Of a stretch of DNA of 64,000 nt, positions 55,943-64,000 are shown in pieces; the stretch's first letter is position 1, and each line of letters begins with the position of its first letter. The notes beneath the pieces are model-generated. The model did no database searches. It was not told where the DNA came from and saw nothing but the letters and a program-made list of their open reading frames with translations. Source of the stretch: an uncultured Bacteroidota bacterium. Lineage in GTDB: Bacteria > Bacteroidota > Bacteroidia > Flavobacteriales > Flavobacteriaceae. The DNA is taken from NCBI GenBank assembly GCA_902597545.1, contig CACJYD010000002.1:114718-178717 (forward strand). The letters are read 5' to 3'. The translations under genes were made by a program, and so were the position numbers.

Positions 55943-56866
55943 TTAATCCTTATTGGTAATTTTCCACCACCATGCATTATTCTCATCAGCAAAATAATTT
56001 TTAAGTCTAATCTCGTTAGGATTAGATCTATCTAAAATTTCTAATGAGTGTGATCCAATATAAAAGCCTACGTGTCCCAATCCAGTGAAATTTAATGTTT
56101 CAACTCCTCCTGGTGCAGTTATGTACCATGTACCAGAAATTTTATCAACATCTTCTTGAGTTACTGGATAGTTTTCATGTTCATTATTAGCTTGGGAAAC
56201 TTGACCTCTATCTCCTCCAAAATCTCTTTCTAATGGAATTACTTTACCAAAAAGTTCAGAGTCAGGACCAGCATCAAAAGTAAAGGTTCCATCTGCATTG
56301 AATGTATACCTATCATCATAAAGACCGGATGATGCTTTATCATATGGGTTAGCTGACCACCACCAAGGATCAGGAGCTTCATTTGGACCTACGCCCATAT
56401 GAGCACCTTCCTCAGCTGCGATTCTCCATGTACCTGTAGTTAATAACTTAACAAGTGCAGCAGGAGGTGTATAGGTTACTAAAACATCGACATTAATTGC
56501 TTTACTGGATGTAGTACCCCCTTTTCCAACAGCAATAATTGTTACCGTGTAGGTATTTAATCCAAGCTTAGCAAATGTGTAAGTAATTTTACCATCAGGA
56601 CTCACGGTTTCTTCGCCGTTATATACAAACTTATAAGTAATTGCATTATCAGCAGAACCAGAAAAACTTACTTCCCCAGAACCATCTCCGTTTGGATTAT
56701 CAGAACTTGTTCCTGCAATAGAAGCAGAAATCTGAACATTAGTTGGTGCATTAATATCACCAAATGAGAATTGATCCTCCTCTGCAAAACTATCAATTTC
56801 ACAACTTACAAAAACAAATGTTAATGAAACGAATAAGATTTTTAATAGTGTATTAAATTTTTTCAT
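55943..56866 (-). CDS. PKD-domain surface lipoprotein (glycan-binding candidate)
   Basis: The 307-residue protein has a lipobox near VSC (Cys22), a PKD-like domain (about 40-130; DGKITYTFAKLGLNTYTVTI) and a second module (about 138-307). The second module contains WWWSANPYDKASSGLYDDRYTFNADGTF and VGFYIGSHSLEIL. The whole layout repeats in the N-terminal part of the adjacent GH16 enzyme. It occupies the SusE/F position after SusC/D and probably binds beta-glucan, with its tryptophan-rich WWW segment as a candidate contact. Binding is inferred from position only. Confidence 0.75.
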   Translation of the reverse strand: MKKFNTLLKILFVSLTFVFVSCEIDSFAEEDQFSFGDINAPTNVQISASIAGTSSDNPNGDGSGEVSFSGSADNAITYKFVYNGEETVSPDGKITYTFAKLGLNTYTVTIIAVGKGGTTSSKAINVDVLVTYTPPAALVKLLTTGTWRIAAEEGAHMGVGPNEAPDPWWWSANPYDKASSGLYDDRYTFNADGTFTFDAGPDSELFGKVIPLERDFGGDRGQVSQANNEHENYPVTQEDVDKISGTWYITAPGGVETLNFTGLGHVGFYIGSHSLEILDRSNPNEIRLKNYFADENNAWWWKITNKD

Positions 56867-56884
56867 AATTATTAATTTAAAATT

Positions 56885-59461
56885 TTATCTGTGAATAAAT
56901 AAATTGTCAATATAAGCTGTTACTTGATCGTTATTATTTTCTCCATTAAACTGTAATAATAACCTGCTAAAAGCGGTTTGATCTTTTTGATCAGAGAAAT
57001 CAAACTCAAGATATTGCCATTTGTCTAACTCAATCGCTTTTTCTTTAGTAACCTGACCTTCCCATGGTCTATCTTTGGATCCATCTTGTAACTTTATCCA
57101 AAGTTTATTGTCTTGACTTCCAGTTATTGAACTTGAAGGAACATAGACATCAACTGAAACTTTGTTGGCATTTGATAAATCAAATTTTACAGTTTTTGCG
57201 GCATCTAAATCAAATCTAACATTCGCATATTGACCTCCTGTATCTTCATATTTCATCACTTTATTTGACTTATTAAATGATTCCTTATATGGATTATCAA
57301 CTATTGACATTCCCGCAGCATCCTCTGCCCAAGCAGGAATATTTCCATTACCTTCAAAATCATCATGAGCTTGAGGAACTTCATAATAGAAATCATCAAT
57401 GTAAGCAGTGACATTATCATTATTATTTTCTCCGTTTACTTGAAAAACAATTCGACTAAACTCAGTTGACGATGCTTTCTCGGAAAAGTCAATTAAAACA
57501 CTTTGCCATTTATCAAGTTCTAAAGGAGCAATAACGCCATGCTGTCCTTCCCATGGCCTGTCTTTAGAACCATCTTGTAATTTAACCTCAACCTGGTTCG
57601 GCGATGAACCAGTTACTCCAGTAGATGGAATATAAATTTTAAAAGTGAAAATATTGTTTGTAGTTAAATCAAACTTTTTAGAATGATCAGCAGCTAAATC
57701 AAATCTTATATTAGCGTACTGTCCTCCAGTATCTTCATATTTTAAAACTTTACCTGAACCGTTTGGGTTATCTACCACTGATTTACCTGCAGCATCTTCT
57801 ACCCAAGTAATAGTTCCATTACCTTCAAAGTCATCAAAAACTGCTTGATTGGTAACTACTGGCTCTCCTTTAATTATATCATCAATATGGTATGTTCCAG
57901 TATCCTGTTTTCCACCATCAATAAAGAAAACCAATTTTTTAAAATCAGCCGTACCATCCCAAGCTCCACCAGGATTTGGCCATGCTTGAGCTGTTACAGT
58001 TGAAAAATCAAAAGTTATGTTATTCCAACCTTGAGCAGAGAAATTTTGTTTTAACTCAATATACTCATTATCACCACTTTGTTCCAGTTTCATCATTAAC
58101 TCATGAGTATCAGCAGTTGGATTATAAATTCTCAAAGAATACTTGTTATCAGCACCTGAAACAACTTTTATTGGTTCATCTAAAATTAATTCAGCTGTCT
58201 CCCAATCATTTCCACCGTTAGTAACTTTCCCAGTTTTATTAGATGAATCATCTGGGTCTGTAGAAAACTCAAATGATGCACCACCAACTCCTTTAAAAGG
58301 CTCTTCATTATCAAAATGAATTGGAAGCCCAACAGAATTTTCTTTCCAGAAATAGATGTTATCTAAAAACACATCAGCTTGAGCCCACTGGTCAACACCC
58401 TCGAATTTAAATTGAAATAAATCTCCTAGTGTTATTCCTTGACTTGTCCATTCTGTAAGTGGAATATCTAAACTGGTCCACTCATCTTTTTTTAAATCTT
58501 TAACAACAGCAACTTCTCTTGGATTAGCATCTCCAGGCTCTCTAATTAGGAAAGTTTTCAACTGGTTTAAGTCAGCTGTCCAAGCATCTATATGTAAAAA
58601 CTCCATACTAGAAATATCAGTCTTATCATATTGAACCCCCTGATAACTAATTTTTGAATAGTGAGTTATTTTATCCCCGCTAAGATCTAATTCAGCATAC
58701 CCACTTCCTTGCCACATTTGACCCCAATCAGGATTCATATTGACATTTCCTACAGCTGTATATGCATCACTAAAAATAGATACAACTGTTGAAGATGGTC
58801 TAACAGGTGGTGTCGGAGCAGATACAGTTGGTGCTAAAATTGCAGTAACTTCAAATTCTTGTGAATATTCAGTTGTAGCGATTGCAGCACCTCTCGCAAC
58901 TACTTTCACTGTGTAAGTACCAGCTTCTTTATATGTAAAAGATGCTGTTTCACCAATATTTGCTGTAACCGGATCAGCACCTGCTTCACCAGGGATAAAA
59001 TCAAAAACTGTAGCCCAATCAGCTGTAGCAGTTACATTAACTTTCTTAGAAGCAGCAGTATCATTTTCAATAGTTACCTGAAGATTTTCTGGTGCATTAA
59101 AAGACACAGTTAATGAAACATCTGCCGTTGTTGTAAGGTTATTTAGACCCGTTGCAGTCACTTTAATTGTATGATTGCCTTCTTTAAATGTATGCTTAAC
59201 ACTTCCACCAGACTTTATTGAAGAGGAAACAGGTGAACCGTCACCATAATCAATAACAAAGCTTATTGCTCCTTCACCTGTTGGTGTTATTGTTACATCA
59301 CCCGTGTTATCCTGCGTAATATCAAAAGATGCAGATACATTACTTGGTGGTGCAATATTTTTAGCAAACTCATTATTATCACTAAAGTCCTCGTCACATC
59401 CTATTAAAAGGAAGATAAAGAACATTGAACCAAAAATTTTATATATATTTTTCATATTCAT
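56885..59461 (-). CDS. Large SusE/F-position lipoprotein with PKD and CBM-like modules
   Basis: The 858-residue lipoprotein has a lipobox near LLIGC (Cys22) and two PKD-like domains (about 38-122 and 125-208). Four beta-sandwich modules follow, at about 225-383, 384-540, 541-697 and 698-858. The last two are near-duplicates sharing YEDTGGQYAN, KLQDGSKDRPWEGQ and VTAYID. The sandwich pattern (VFLDNIYFWKE) resembles CBM4/9/11-type folds. It follows SusD and probably presents several glucan-binding sites at the surface. No catalytic residues are recognised. ATG at 59461 or 59455. Confidence 0.82.
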   Translation of the reverse strand: MNMKNIYKIFGSMFFIFLLIGCDEDFSDNNEFAKNIAPPSNVSASFDITQDNTGDVTITPTGEGAISFVIDYGDGSPVSSSIKSGGSVKHTFKEGNHTIKVTATGLNNLTTTADVSLTVSFNAPENLQVTIENDTAASKKVNVTATADWATVFDFIPGEAGADPVTANIGETASFTYKEAGTYTVKVVARGAAIATTEYSQEFEVTAILAPTVSAPTPPVRPSSTVVSIFSDAYTAVGNVNMNPDWGQMWQGSGYAELDLSGDKITHYSKISYQGVQYDKTDISSMEFLHIDAWTADLNQLKTFLIREPGDANPREVAVVKDLKKDEWTSLDIPLTEWTSQGITLGDLFQFKFEGVDQWAQADVFLDNIYFWKENSVGLPIHFDNEEPFKGVGGASFEFSTDPDDSSNKTGKVTNGGNDWETAELILDEPIKVVSGADNKYSLRIYNPTADTHELMMKLEQSGDNEYIELKQNFSAQGWNNITFDFSTVTAQAWPNPGGAWDGTADFKKLVFFIDGGKQDTGTYHIDDIIKGEPVVTNQAVFDDFEGNGTITWVEDAAGKSVVDNPNGSGKVLKYEDTGGQYANIRFDLAADHSKKFDLTTNNIFTFKIYIPSTGVTGSSPNQVEVKLQDGSKDRPWEGQHGVIAPLELDKWQSVLIDFSEKASSTEFSRIVFQVNGENNNDNVTAYIDDFYYEVPQAHDDFEGNGNIPAWAEDAAGMSIVDNPYKESFNKSNKVMKYEDTGGQYANVRFDLDAAKTVKFDLSNANKVSVDVYVPSSSITGSQDNKLWIKLQDGSKDRPWEGQVTKEKAIELDKWQYLEFDFSDQKDQTAFSRLLLQFNGENNNDQVTAYIDNLFIHR
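56888..57841 (-). repeat. Tandem duplication of a CBM-like module
   Basis: Residues 541-697 (57371-57841) and 698-858 (56888-57370) of the large lipoprotein align along their full length, with long identical stretches such as KLQDGSKDRPWEGQ. It is an in-frame intragenic duplication of about 480 bases. Confidence 0.85.
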
Positions 59462-59469
59462 AATTTTTA

Positions 59470-60939
59470 TTAATAACCTGCATTTTGAGTTAAACCTGAA
59501 ATATCAACTTCAGTTTGAGGAATAGGAAATACTTCATGTTTTCCTACAACAAATCCTGAAATTTTATCACCAGCTTGACCAGTTCTAACTAGATCAAAAA
59601 ATCTATGACCCTCACCTGCAAACTCCAATCTTCTTTCATCCCAAATAGCTTGGGTTAGAGCGGTTCCAGTCTCATTTTTTGAGTCGAGACCAGCTCTCGT
59701 TCTAACTTGATTAAGATAATTTAAAGCTTTAGAGTCACTTATTCCTCCTCTGTTATTTGCCTCAGCAGCCATAAGTAATACATCAGCATATCTAATATAT
59801 CTGAAATTATTTTCGTAATTAAGCTCTAAAGTATTTTTTGAGTAACCAGCTCTCGGAATGTACTTATTGTTAAAGTACCCTGTGTGCTCATATCCCTCAG
59901 CATACTGAGCACCATTTGCATCAGCCCATGCTACAATATCAAGAACAGATGCATTTTTTCTTTTATCTCCAGCATCAAAAGCGTCAACCAGATCTTGTGT
60001 AGGAACATTAAAACTCCATCCAGATGAATATACAGGTCCACTGTATCCTCTAATTCCATGATGAATAACTGAGAAGTTTCCTTCAGTACTTTGTGGCATC
60101 CAGCCCCAATTCCATCCATTGGATTCTTTAGAATGTTGAATTTCAAATACAGATTCTGGCCCATTTTCGCCCTCTACTAAGAATACACTTCCAGGATCTG
60201 AAGGCAGAGTATAAAGGCCTACCAAAGGTTCAAGTATATTAGCTGCTTCAGCAAACTTATCTTGATAAAGATAAACTTTACCTAATAGAGCATGAGCTGT
60301 AAAAGAAGTTGCTCTTCCATCAAGACTCTTTTTTGCAGGAAGTGCACCGATTGCTGTTTGTAAATCTGATTCAATAACAGAATAAACTTCAGCCTTTGAC
60401 ACTCTTTGAAGTGTTCCAGAATCTCCAGCTGTTAATCTACCATTAGTAAATAGCGGAACATCACCGAAAATTTTAACTAATTCGAAATAGAAAAAAGCTC
60501 TTAAAAAGTGTACTTCACCATATAGTTCATTTTTTCTCCTCTCAAAACCAGGAAAATCAATTTTATCTTTATTCTCAACTAGATAATTAGCTCTATTTAC
60601 ACCCTCATACATATATTGCCAAATTCTTTTAAGTTGATCATTAACAGGATCATGAATCATATCATCAATTTTTTGTAAACCGATAACATCACTTGCACTT
60701 TCACCGCCACATAAAGAATTATCAGAGGCAATTTCACCAATCATGAAATTGTATAATGTCCACTGCAAAACATCATACACACCAACTAGGGCAGCTTCAT
60801 AGTCATTAGCTGATTTAAAATAATCGTCTGCAATAATTTGATAATTTTCTGATGCTTCATAATCTACATATTCATCGCAACTTTGTACAAAGAATAATAT
60901 TGATATTGATATTAAAAATTTATTAATTAATTTTTTCAT
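59470..60939 (-). CDS. SusD-like outer-membrane glycan-binding lipoprotein
   Basis: The 489-residue lipoprotein has a lipobox near VQSC (Cys21). TPR-like helices follow (YDVLQWTLYNFM, ANYLVENKDKIDF, VHFLRAFFYFELVKIFGDVPLF). The C-terminal SusD pattern is ILRYADVLLMAAEA-like (here RYIRYADVLLMAAEANNRG), then ALNYLNQVRTRAGL and IWDERRLEFAGEGHRFFDLVRTG. It forms the lid of the SusC transporter and binds glycan at the surface. It starts 11 bases after susC. Substrate is inferred as beta-glucan from the neighbouring enzymes. Confidence 0.95.
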   Translation of the reverse strand: MKKLINKFLISISILFFVQSCDEYVDYEASENYQIIADDYFKSANDYEAALVGVYDVLQWTLYNFMIGEIASDNSLCGGESASDVIGLQKIDDMIHDPVNDQLKRIWQYMYEGVNRANYLVENKDKIDFPGFERRKNELYGEVHFLRAFFYFELVKIFGDVPLFTNGRLTAGDSGTLQRVSKAEVYSVIESDLQTAIGALPAKKSLDGRATSFTAHALLGKVYLYQDKFAEAANILEPLVGLYTLPSDPGSVFLVEGENGPESVFEIQHSKESNGWNWGWMPQSTEGNFSVIHHGIRGYSGPVYSSGWSFNVPTQDLVDAFDAGDKRKNASVLDIVAWADANGAQYAEGYEHTGYFNNKYIPRAGYSKNTLELNYENNFRYIRYADVLLMAAEANNRGGISDSKALNYLNQVRTRAGLDSKNETGTALTQAIWDERRLEFAGEGHRFFDLVRTGQAGDKISGFVVGKHEVFPIPQTEVDISGLTQNAGY

Positions 60940-60950
60940 TTTTATTATTA

Positions 60951-63900
60951 TTAAAATTTAACGTTTAATCCAACTGAAACAGTTCTTGCACTAGGATAAT
61001 TTCCTCTGTCAATACCAGTATCTAAAACACCATATGACATTTCAGGATCATAACCTGTATAGTCTGTAAATGTCATCAAGTTATTACCTTGTAAATAGAG
61101 TCTTACTGCATCTAAACTTTTTGAGTTAGCTACATTAAAGTTATACCCTAGTTGGACATTCTTTATTTTGAAATAAGAACCATCCTCAACATATCTAGTT
61201 GAAGGTCTTACATTATTGTTTGAATCAATAAAAGTAGCTCTCGGCTCAAAATTACTTGTACCTTCCCCTGTCCATCTTGCTAAGACGCTAACAGGTTTGT
61301 TGGTATAGTTTAAATTTCTTTCATAACCTCTGAAAATATCATTTCCAAAGGTTCCGTAAGTTCTTACACTTAAATCAAAATTATAAACACTTAAGTTGAA
61401 ATCCCAACCGATTCTGAAATCAGCAAAAGGATCTCCAATTTTCGTTCTATCATCAGCATTAACAACTCCATCACCATTAACATCAACAAATCTTATATCA
61501 CCAGGTTGCGCATTTGGTTGAGTCGCATGGCTGTCAACATCAGACTGATTCTGGAAAATTCCATCAGCTATGTATCCCCAGAAAATCCCTGGAGATTCGC
61601 CTTCTTGGAATCTTACTAAATTGTTGTAAGGTATACCATATCCAGCTCCCCAGATATATTTGTCGCCATTGGCGATTTCTTTAACTAAATTATCAGTAGT
61701 AGTAAAGCTAATATTGGTAGCAAAAGAAACGTCTTTAGCTTGATCAGTTTGATATCCAAAATTTACATCAATACCTGATGTTTCAGTTTTTCCAATGTTA
61801 GCTGAAGGATAGTTTGGTGTTCCTAAATACAATGAAAGAGTAGGGTTAAATAATAAATCATCAACAGTTTTCTTAAAGTAATCAACTGTAAGTGAGACTT
61901 TAGAATCAAACATTCTTAAATCAAAACCTACATTTATTTGAACTTGATTTTCCCAAGAAACATCTCTGTTTGGAATTCCATCAAGTGCAGAACCAGTTAT
62001 GATATTCCCACCAAAAGTATACTTTGGAAAGGTTGTTATAGTTCCAAACTGAGAACTTGCATTATCATTTCCAACACTTCCATAACTTGCTCTTAACTTT
62101 AAAAAGTTTATAGCATTTGAATTGAAAAAATCTTCATTAGAGGCTACCCATCCAAGTGATGCTGATGGGAAAATTCCAAATTTATTATTTTCACCAAAGC
62201 TTGTAGATCCATCTCTTCGAACTGTGACTGAAGCTAAATACTTTTCATTATAATCATACTCAGCCCTAGCTATCATAGATACACTTCTGTTTATGTACTG
62301 CCATGATCCTGTAGTTTCTTCATCTTGAGGTCCAGTTGCTGAACTCAAATCTGCAAAAGTCCAAGAGTTAAATGGTACACCAACTTTTGAACCATAAACG
62401 CTACTTCCAGAGTTATTTGCGATTTGAAAACCAGCAAAAACACTAAGATTGTGATCGTCCATTGAAAAATTATAACTAGCATTTATATCATAACTATAAT
62501 TAAAATATGAAGTTTTATTTTCGTTTACACTATTCCATGTCTGAGTAACATTACCATCAGCGTCAGTTGAAGTTATAGGACTCAAATCTGCGTTTGCATT
62601 TGTTGCATTATGACCAACACCATAAAACTGATAGGGATTAAATCCTTTGGACGCTATATTTACATATGTGTACCCCAATCTAGATGTAATTTTTAAATCT
62701 TCAAGCAGATCATATTGCAACTCAAATTTTCCAGCGATTGTATTTGTGTTACCCTCACCATAAGAGTTGGATATTTGAGCCATTGGGTTTTTAATTTCTT
62801 GTGTGATAGTATTACTAATTGCGTAAGACCCGTCATCAGCAAATACTGGTGTAGTTGGAGACATATTTAAAGCATTAAAGATAATATCACCAAGTCCACT
62901 GTCCTTAATATTTGTATATCTATTGCTAATCTTCATGTTTAGCTTGCTTGAAATATCAATATCAAAATTTCCCCTAAATGTTGATCTATCAAAGAAATTC
63001 TTATCACCTCCGTATAATATTCCTTCCTGACCTGTAAACCCTGCAGAAAGGAAATAAGATGAATTATTAGTTCCACCAGAAACTGAAATATTATTTGTAA
63101 TTATAGGTGCATCAATTCTAAAAATTTCTTTTTGCCAATCGGTTCCTTTTCCAAGATTTGAAATATCAGAAAAGATTAATCCGCCACCAGATGAGACACT
63201 CATCTCATTTAGAATAGCAGCATATTCAGAGGCATTTAATACACCAATTGTTTTTTCTGGTGATTGTTGGCCGTAAGATGTATTAAAAGTAAACTTAGCC
63301 TCTTGATTTCTTGAACCACTTTTTGTTGTAATTACAATTACTCCATTACCACCTTTTACACCATAGAGTGCTGTTGTTGATGCATCCTTCAAAACTGAGA
63401 TACTTTCAATATCAGATGGTTCCAATGAGTTCATATCATCAAGACTTTGATTTATACCATCAACTATAACTAGTGGATCATTCCCAGTATATGATGTAAC
63501 TCCTCTAATAATTACCGTAGGTTTAGAACCAGGTGCTCCATTAGAAAACATATTGACTCCAGGTAAACCCTGTAATGCATCCTCCATTCTAACGGGTTTA
63601 AGTTTTTCAACATCATCCGATCCAACAGTAGAAACTGCACCAGATATATTAGACGCTTTTTGACTTACATAACCAAGGACAACAACTTGCTCTAATGCTT
63701 CAACATCCTCTTCTAAGGAAATAGATAAATTGAATGAATCAGAAACAGTATACTCTAATGTTTTAAAACCTAAGTAAGAAAATACTAAAACATCTCCAGT
63801 ATTTACATTATTTAAAGAAAAATTACCATTAAAGTCAGTATTAGTACCATTGGAAGTATTTTGAACTATAACATTAACTCCAGGAAGAGGTTCATTACTA

Positions 63901-63995
63901 TTAGAATCAGTAACAGAACCTGTAATTGAACCTGACTGAGCTGTCATAGTGTAAAATCCTAATAACAATAGGAAATTAAAAAATTGACGTTTCAT
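60951..63995 (-). CDS. SusC-like TonB-dependent outer-membrane transporter
   Basis: The 1014-residue protein is complete, with its ATG 5 bases from the window edge. It has a signal peptide (ending MTAQ) and a carboxypeptidase-like N-terminal domain (ITGSVTDSNSNEPLPGVNV, about 23-100). The plug has LQGLPGVNMFSNGAPGSKPTVIIRG and the SusC signature SISVLKDASTTALYGVKGGNGVIVITTK. A 22-strand barrel follows. It imports glucan oligosaccharides with SusD using TonB energy. Upstream regulatory DNA lies outside the window. Confidence 0.95.
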   Translation of the reverse strand: MKRQFFNFLLLLGFYTMTAQSGSITGSVTDSNSNEPLPGVNVIVQNTSNGTNTDFNGNFSLNNVNTGDVLVFSYLGFKTLEYTVSDSFNLSISLEEDVEALEQVVVLGYVSQKASNISGAVSTVGSDDVEKLKPVRMEDALQGLPGVNMFSNGAPGSKPTVIIRGVTSYTGNDPLVIVDGINQSLDDMNSLEPSDIESISVLKDASTTALYGVKGGNGVIVITTKSGSRNQEAKFTFNTSYGQQSPEKTIGVLNASEYAAILNEMSVSSGGGLIFSDISNLGKGTDWQKEIFRIDAPIITNNISVSGGTNNSSYFLSAGFTGQEGILYGGDKNFFDRSTFRGNFDIDISSKLNMKISNRYTNIKDSGLGDIIFNALNMSPTTPVFADDGSYAISNTITQEIKNPMAQISNSYGEGNTNTIAGKFELQYDLLEDLKITSRLGYTYVNIASKGFNPYQFYGVGHNATNANADLSPITSTDADGNVTQTWNSVNENKTSYFNYSYDINASYNFSMDDHNLSVFAGFQIANNSGSSVYGSKVGVPFNSWTFADLSSATGPQDEETTGSWQYINRSVSMIARAEYDYNEKYLASVTVRRDGSTSFGENNKFGIFPSASLGWVASNEDFFNSNAINFLKLRASYGSVGNDNASSQFGTITTFPKYTFGGNIITGSALDGIPNRDVSWENQVQINVGFDLRMFDSKVSLTVDYFKKTVDDLLFNPTLSLYLGTPNYPSANIGKTETSGIDVNFGYQTDQAKDVSFATNISFTTTDNLVKEIANGDKYIWGAGYGIPYNNLVRFQEGESPGIFWGYIADGIFQNQSDVDSHATQPNAQPGDIRFVDVNGDGVVNADDRTKIGDPFADFRIGWDFNLSVYNFDLSVRTYGTFGNDIFRGYERNLNYTNKPVSVLARWTGEGTSNFEPRATFIDSNNNVRPSTRYVEDGSYFKIKNVQLGYNFNVANSKSLDAVRLYLQGNNLMTFTDYTGYDPEMSYGVLDTGIDRGNYPSARTVSVGLNVKF

Positions 63996-64000
63996 AGATT

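Overview
The window comes from an AT-rich, gene-dense member of the Bacteroidota, most likely a marine flavobacterium. The evidence is a SusC/SusD pair heading a beta-glucan utilisation locus, a type IX secretion C-terminal sorting domain, methionine synthase split into two genes, TAnnTTTG-type (-7) promoter boxes, and lipoproteins with short N-terminal lipoboxes. No gap between genes exceeds about 150 bases. Four convergent gene pairs overlap at their 3' ends, and many genes overlap or abut head to tail, which suggests a streamlined genome. I see no insertion sequence, prophage, CRISPR array or rRNA.

Region 1 (1-32 kb) is mainly a surface-polysaccharide island. On the minus strand from about 6.5 kb to the left edge lie a short UDP-sugar dehydrogenase, metK, ahcY, pseB, pseC and a partial medium-chain dehydrogenase, preceded by a winged-helix regulator gene. 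Divergently at 7.2-10.5 kb are a UDP-xylose synthase, an unknown lipoprotein and a Wzi-type outer-membrane protein. From 20.9 kb leftwards to 10.5 kb runs a Wza-Wzz-Wzx-GT2-Wzy-GT4-GT4-GT(DUF1972) operon. From 21.0 to 26.1 kb a plus-strand operon encodes a DUF3575-like barrel, a UDP-HexNAc dehydrogenase and rmlACDB. The initiating sugar-phosphate transferase (WcaJ type) is at 30.8-32.2 kb. Together these support a Wzx/Wzy exopolysaccharide or capsule probably containing rhamnose, a HexNAc-uronic acid and perhaps xylose, plus a pseudaminic-acid-type sugar pathway.

The activated-methyl cycle is interleaved with this island: metK and ahcY on the left, and metF with two-gene metH on the right. 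The metH-metF operon is preceded by a good match to the SAM-II riboswitch, whose 3' end touches the start codon.

Region 2 (32-48 kb) is housekeeping: tRNA-Leu(CAA), prs, rplY, pth, ribF, serS, rsmA, mgtE, a 2-hydroxyacid dehydrogenase, arsC, a lysC-type aspartate kinase, a GNAT acetyltransferase, mfd, an ACT-type protein and metG, then a small lipoprotein.

Region 3 (48.4-64 kb) is a minus-strand polysaccharide utilisation locus read SusC, SusD, large PKD/CBM lipoprotein, small PKD lipoprotein, GH16, GH3, GH5-CBM6 (T9SS secreted), FnIII-like lipoprotein. The enzyme set fits laminarin (beta-1,3/1,6-glucan). The GH16 enzyme carries at its N-terminus the same PKD plus C-terminal module that makes up the small neighbouring lipoprotein, and a terminator-like hairpin sits between those two genes.

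No wholly unknown multi-gene system is evident. The most original signals are the shared ACTTAA/TTAAGT half-sites around the regulator gene, the methyl-cycle genes within the glycan island, the riboswitch, and the modular and attenuator architecture of the glucan locus.
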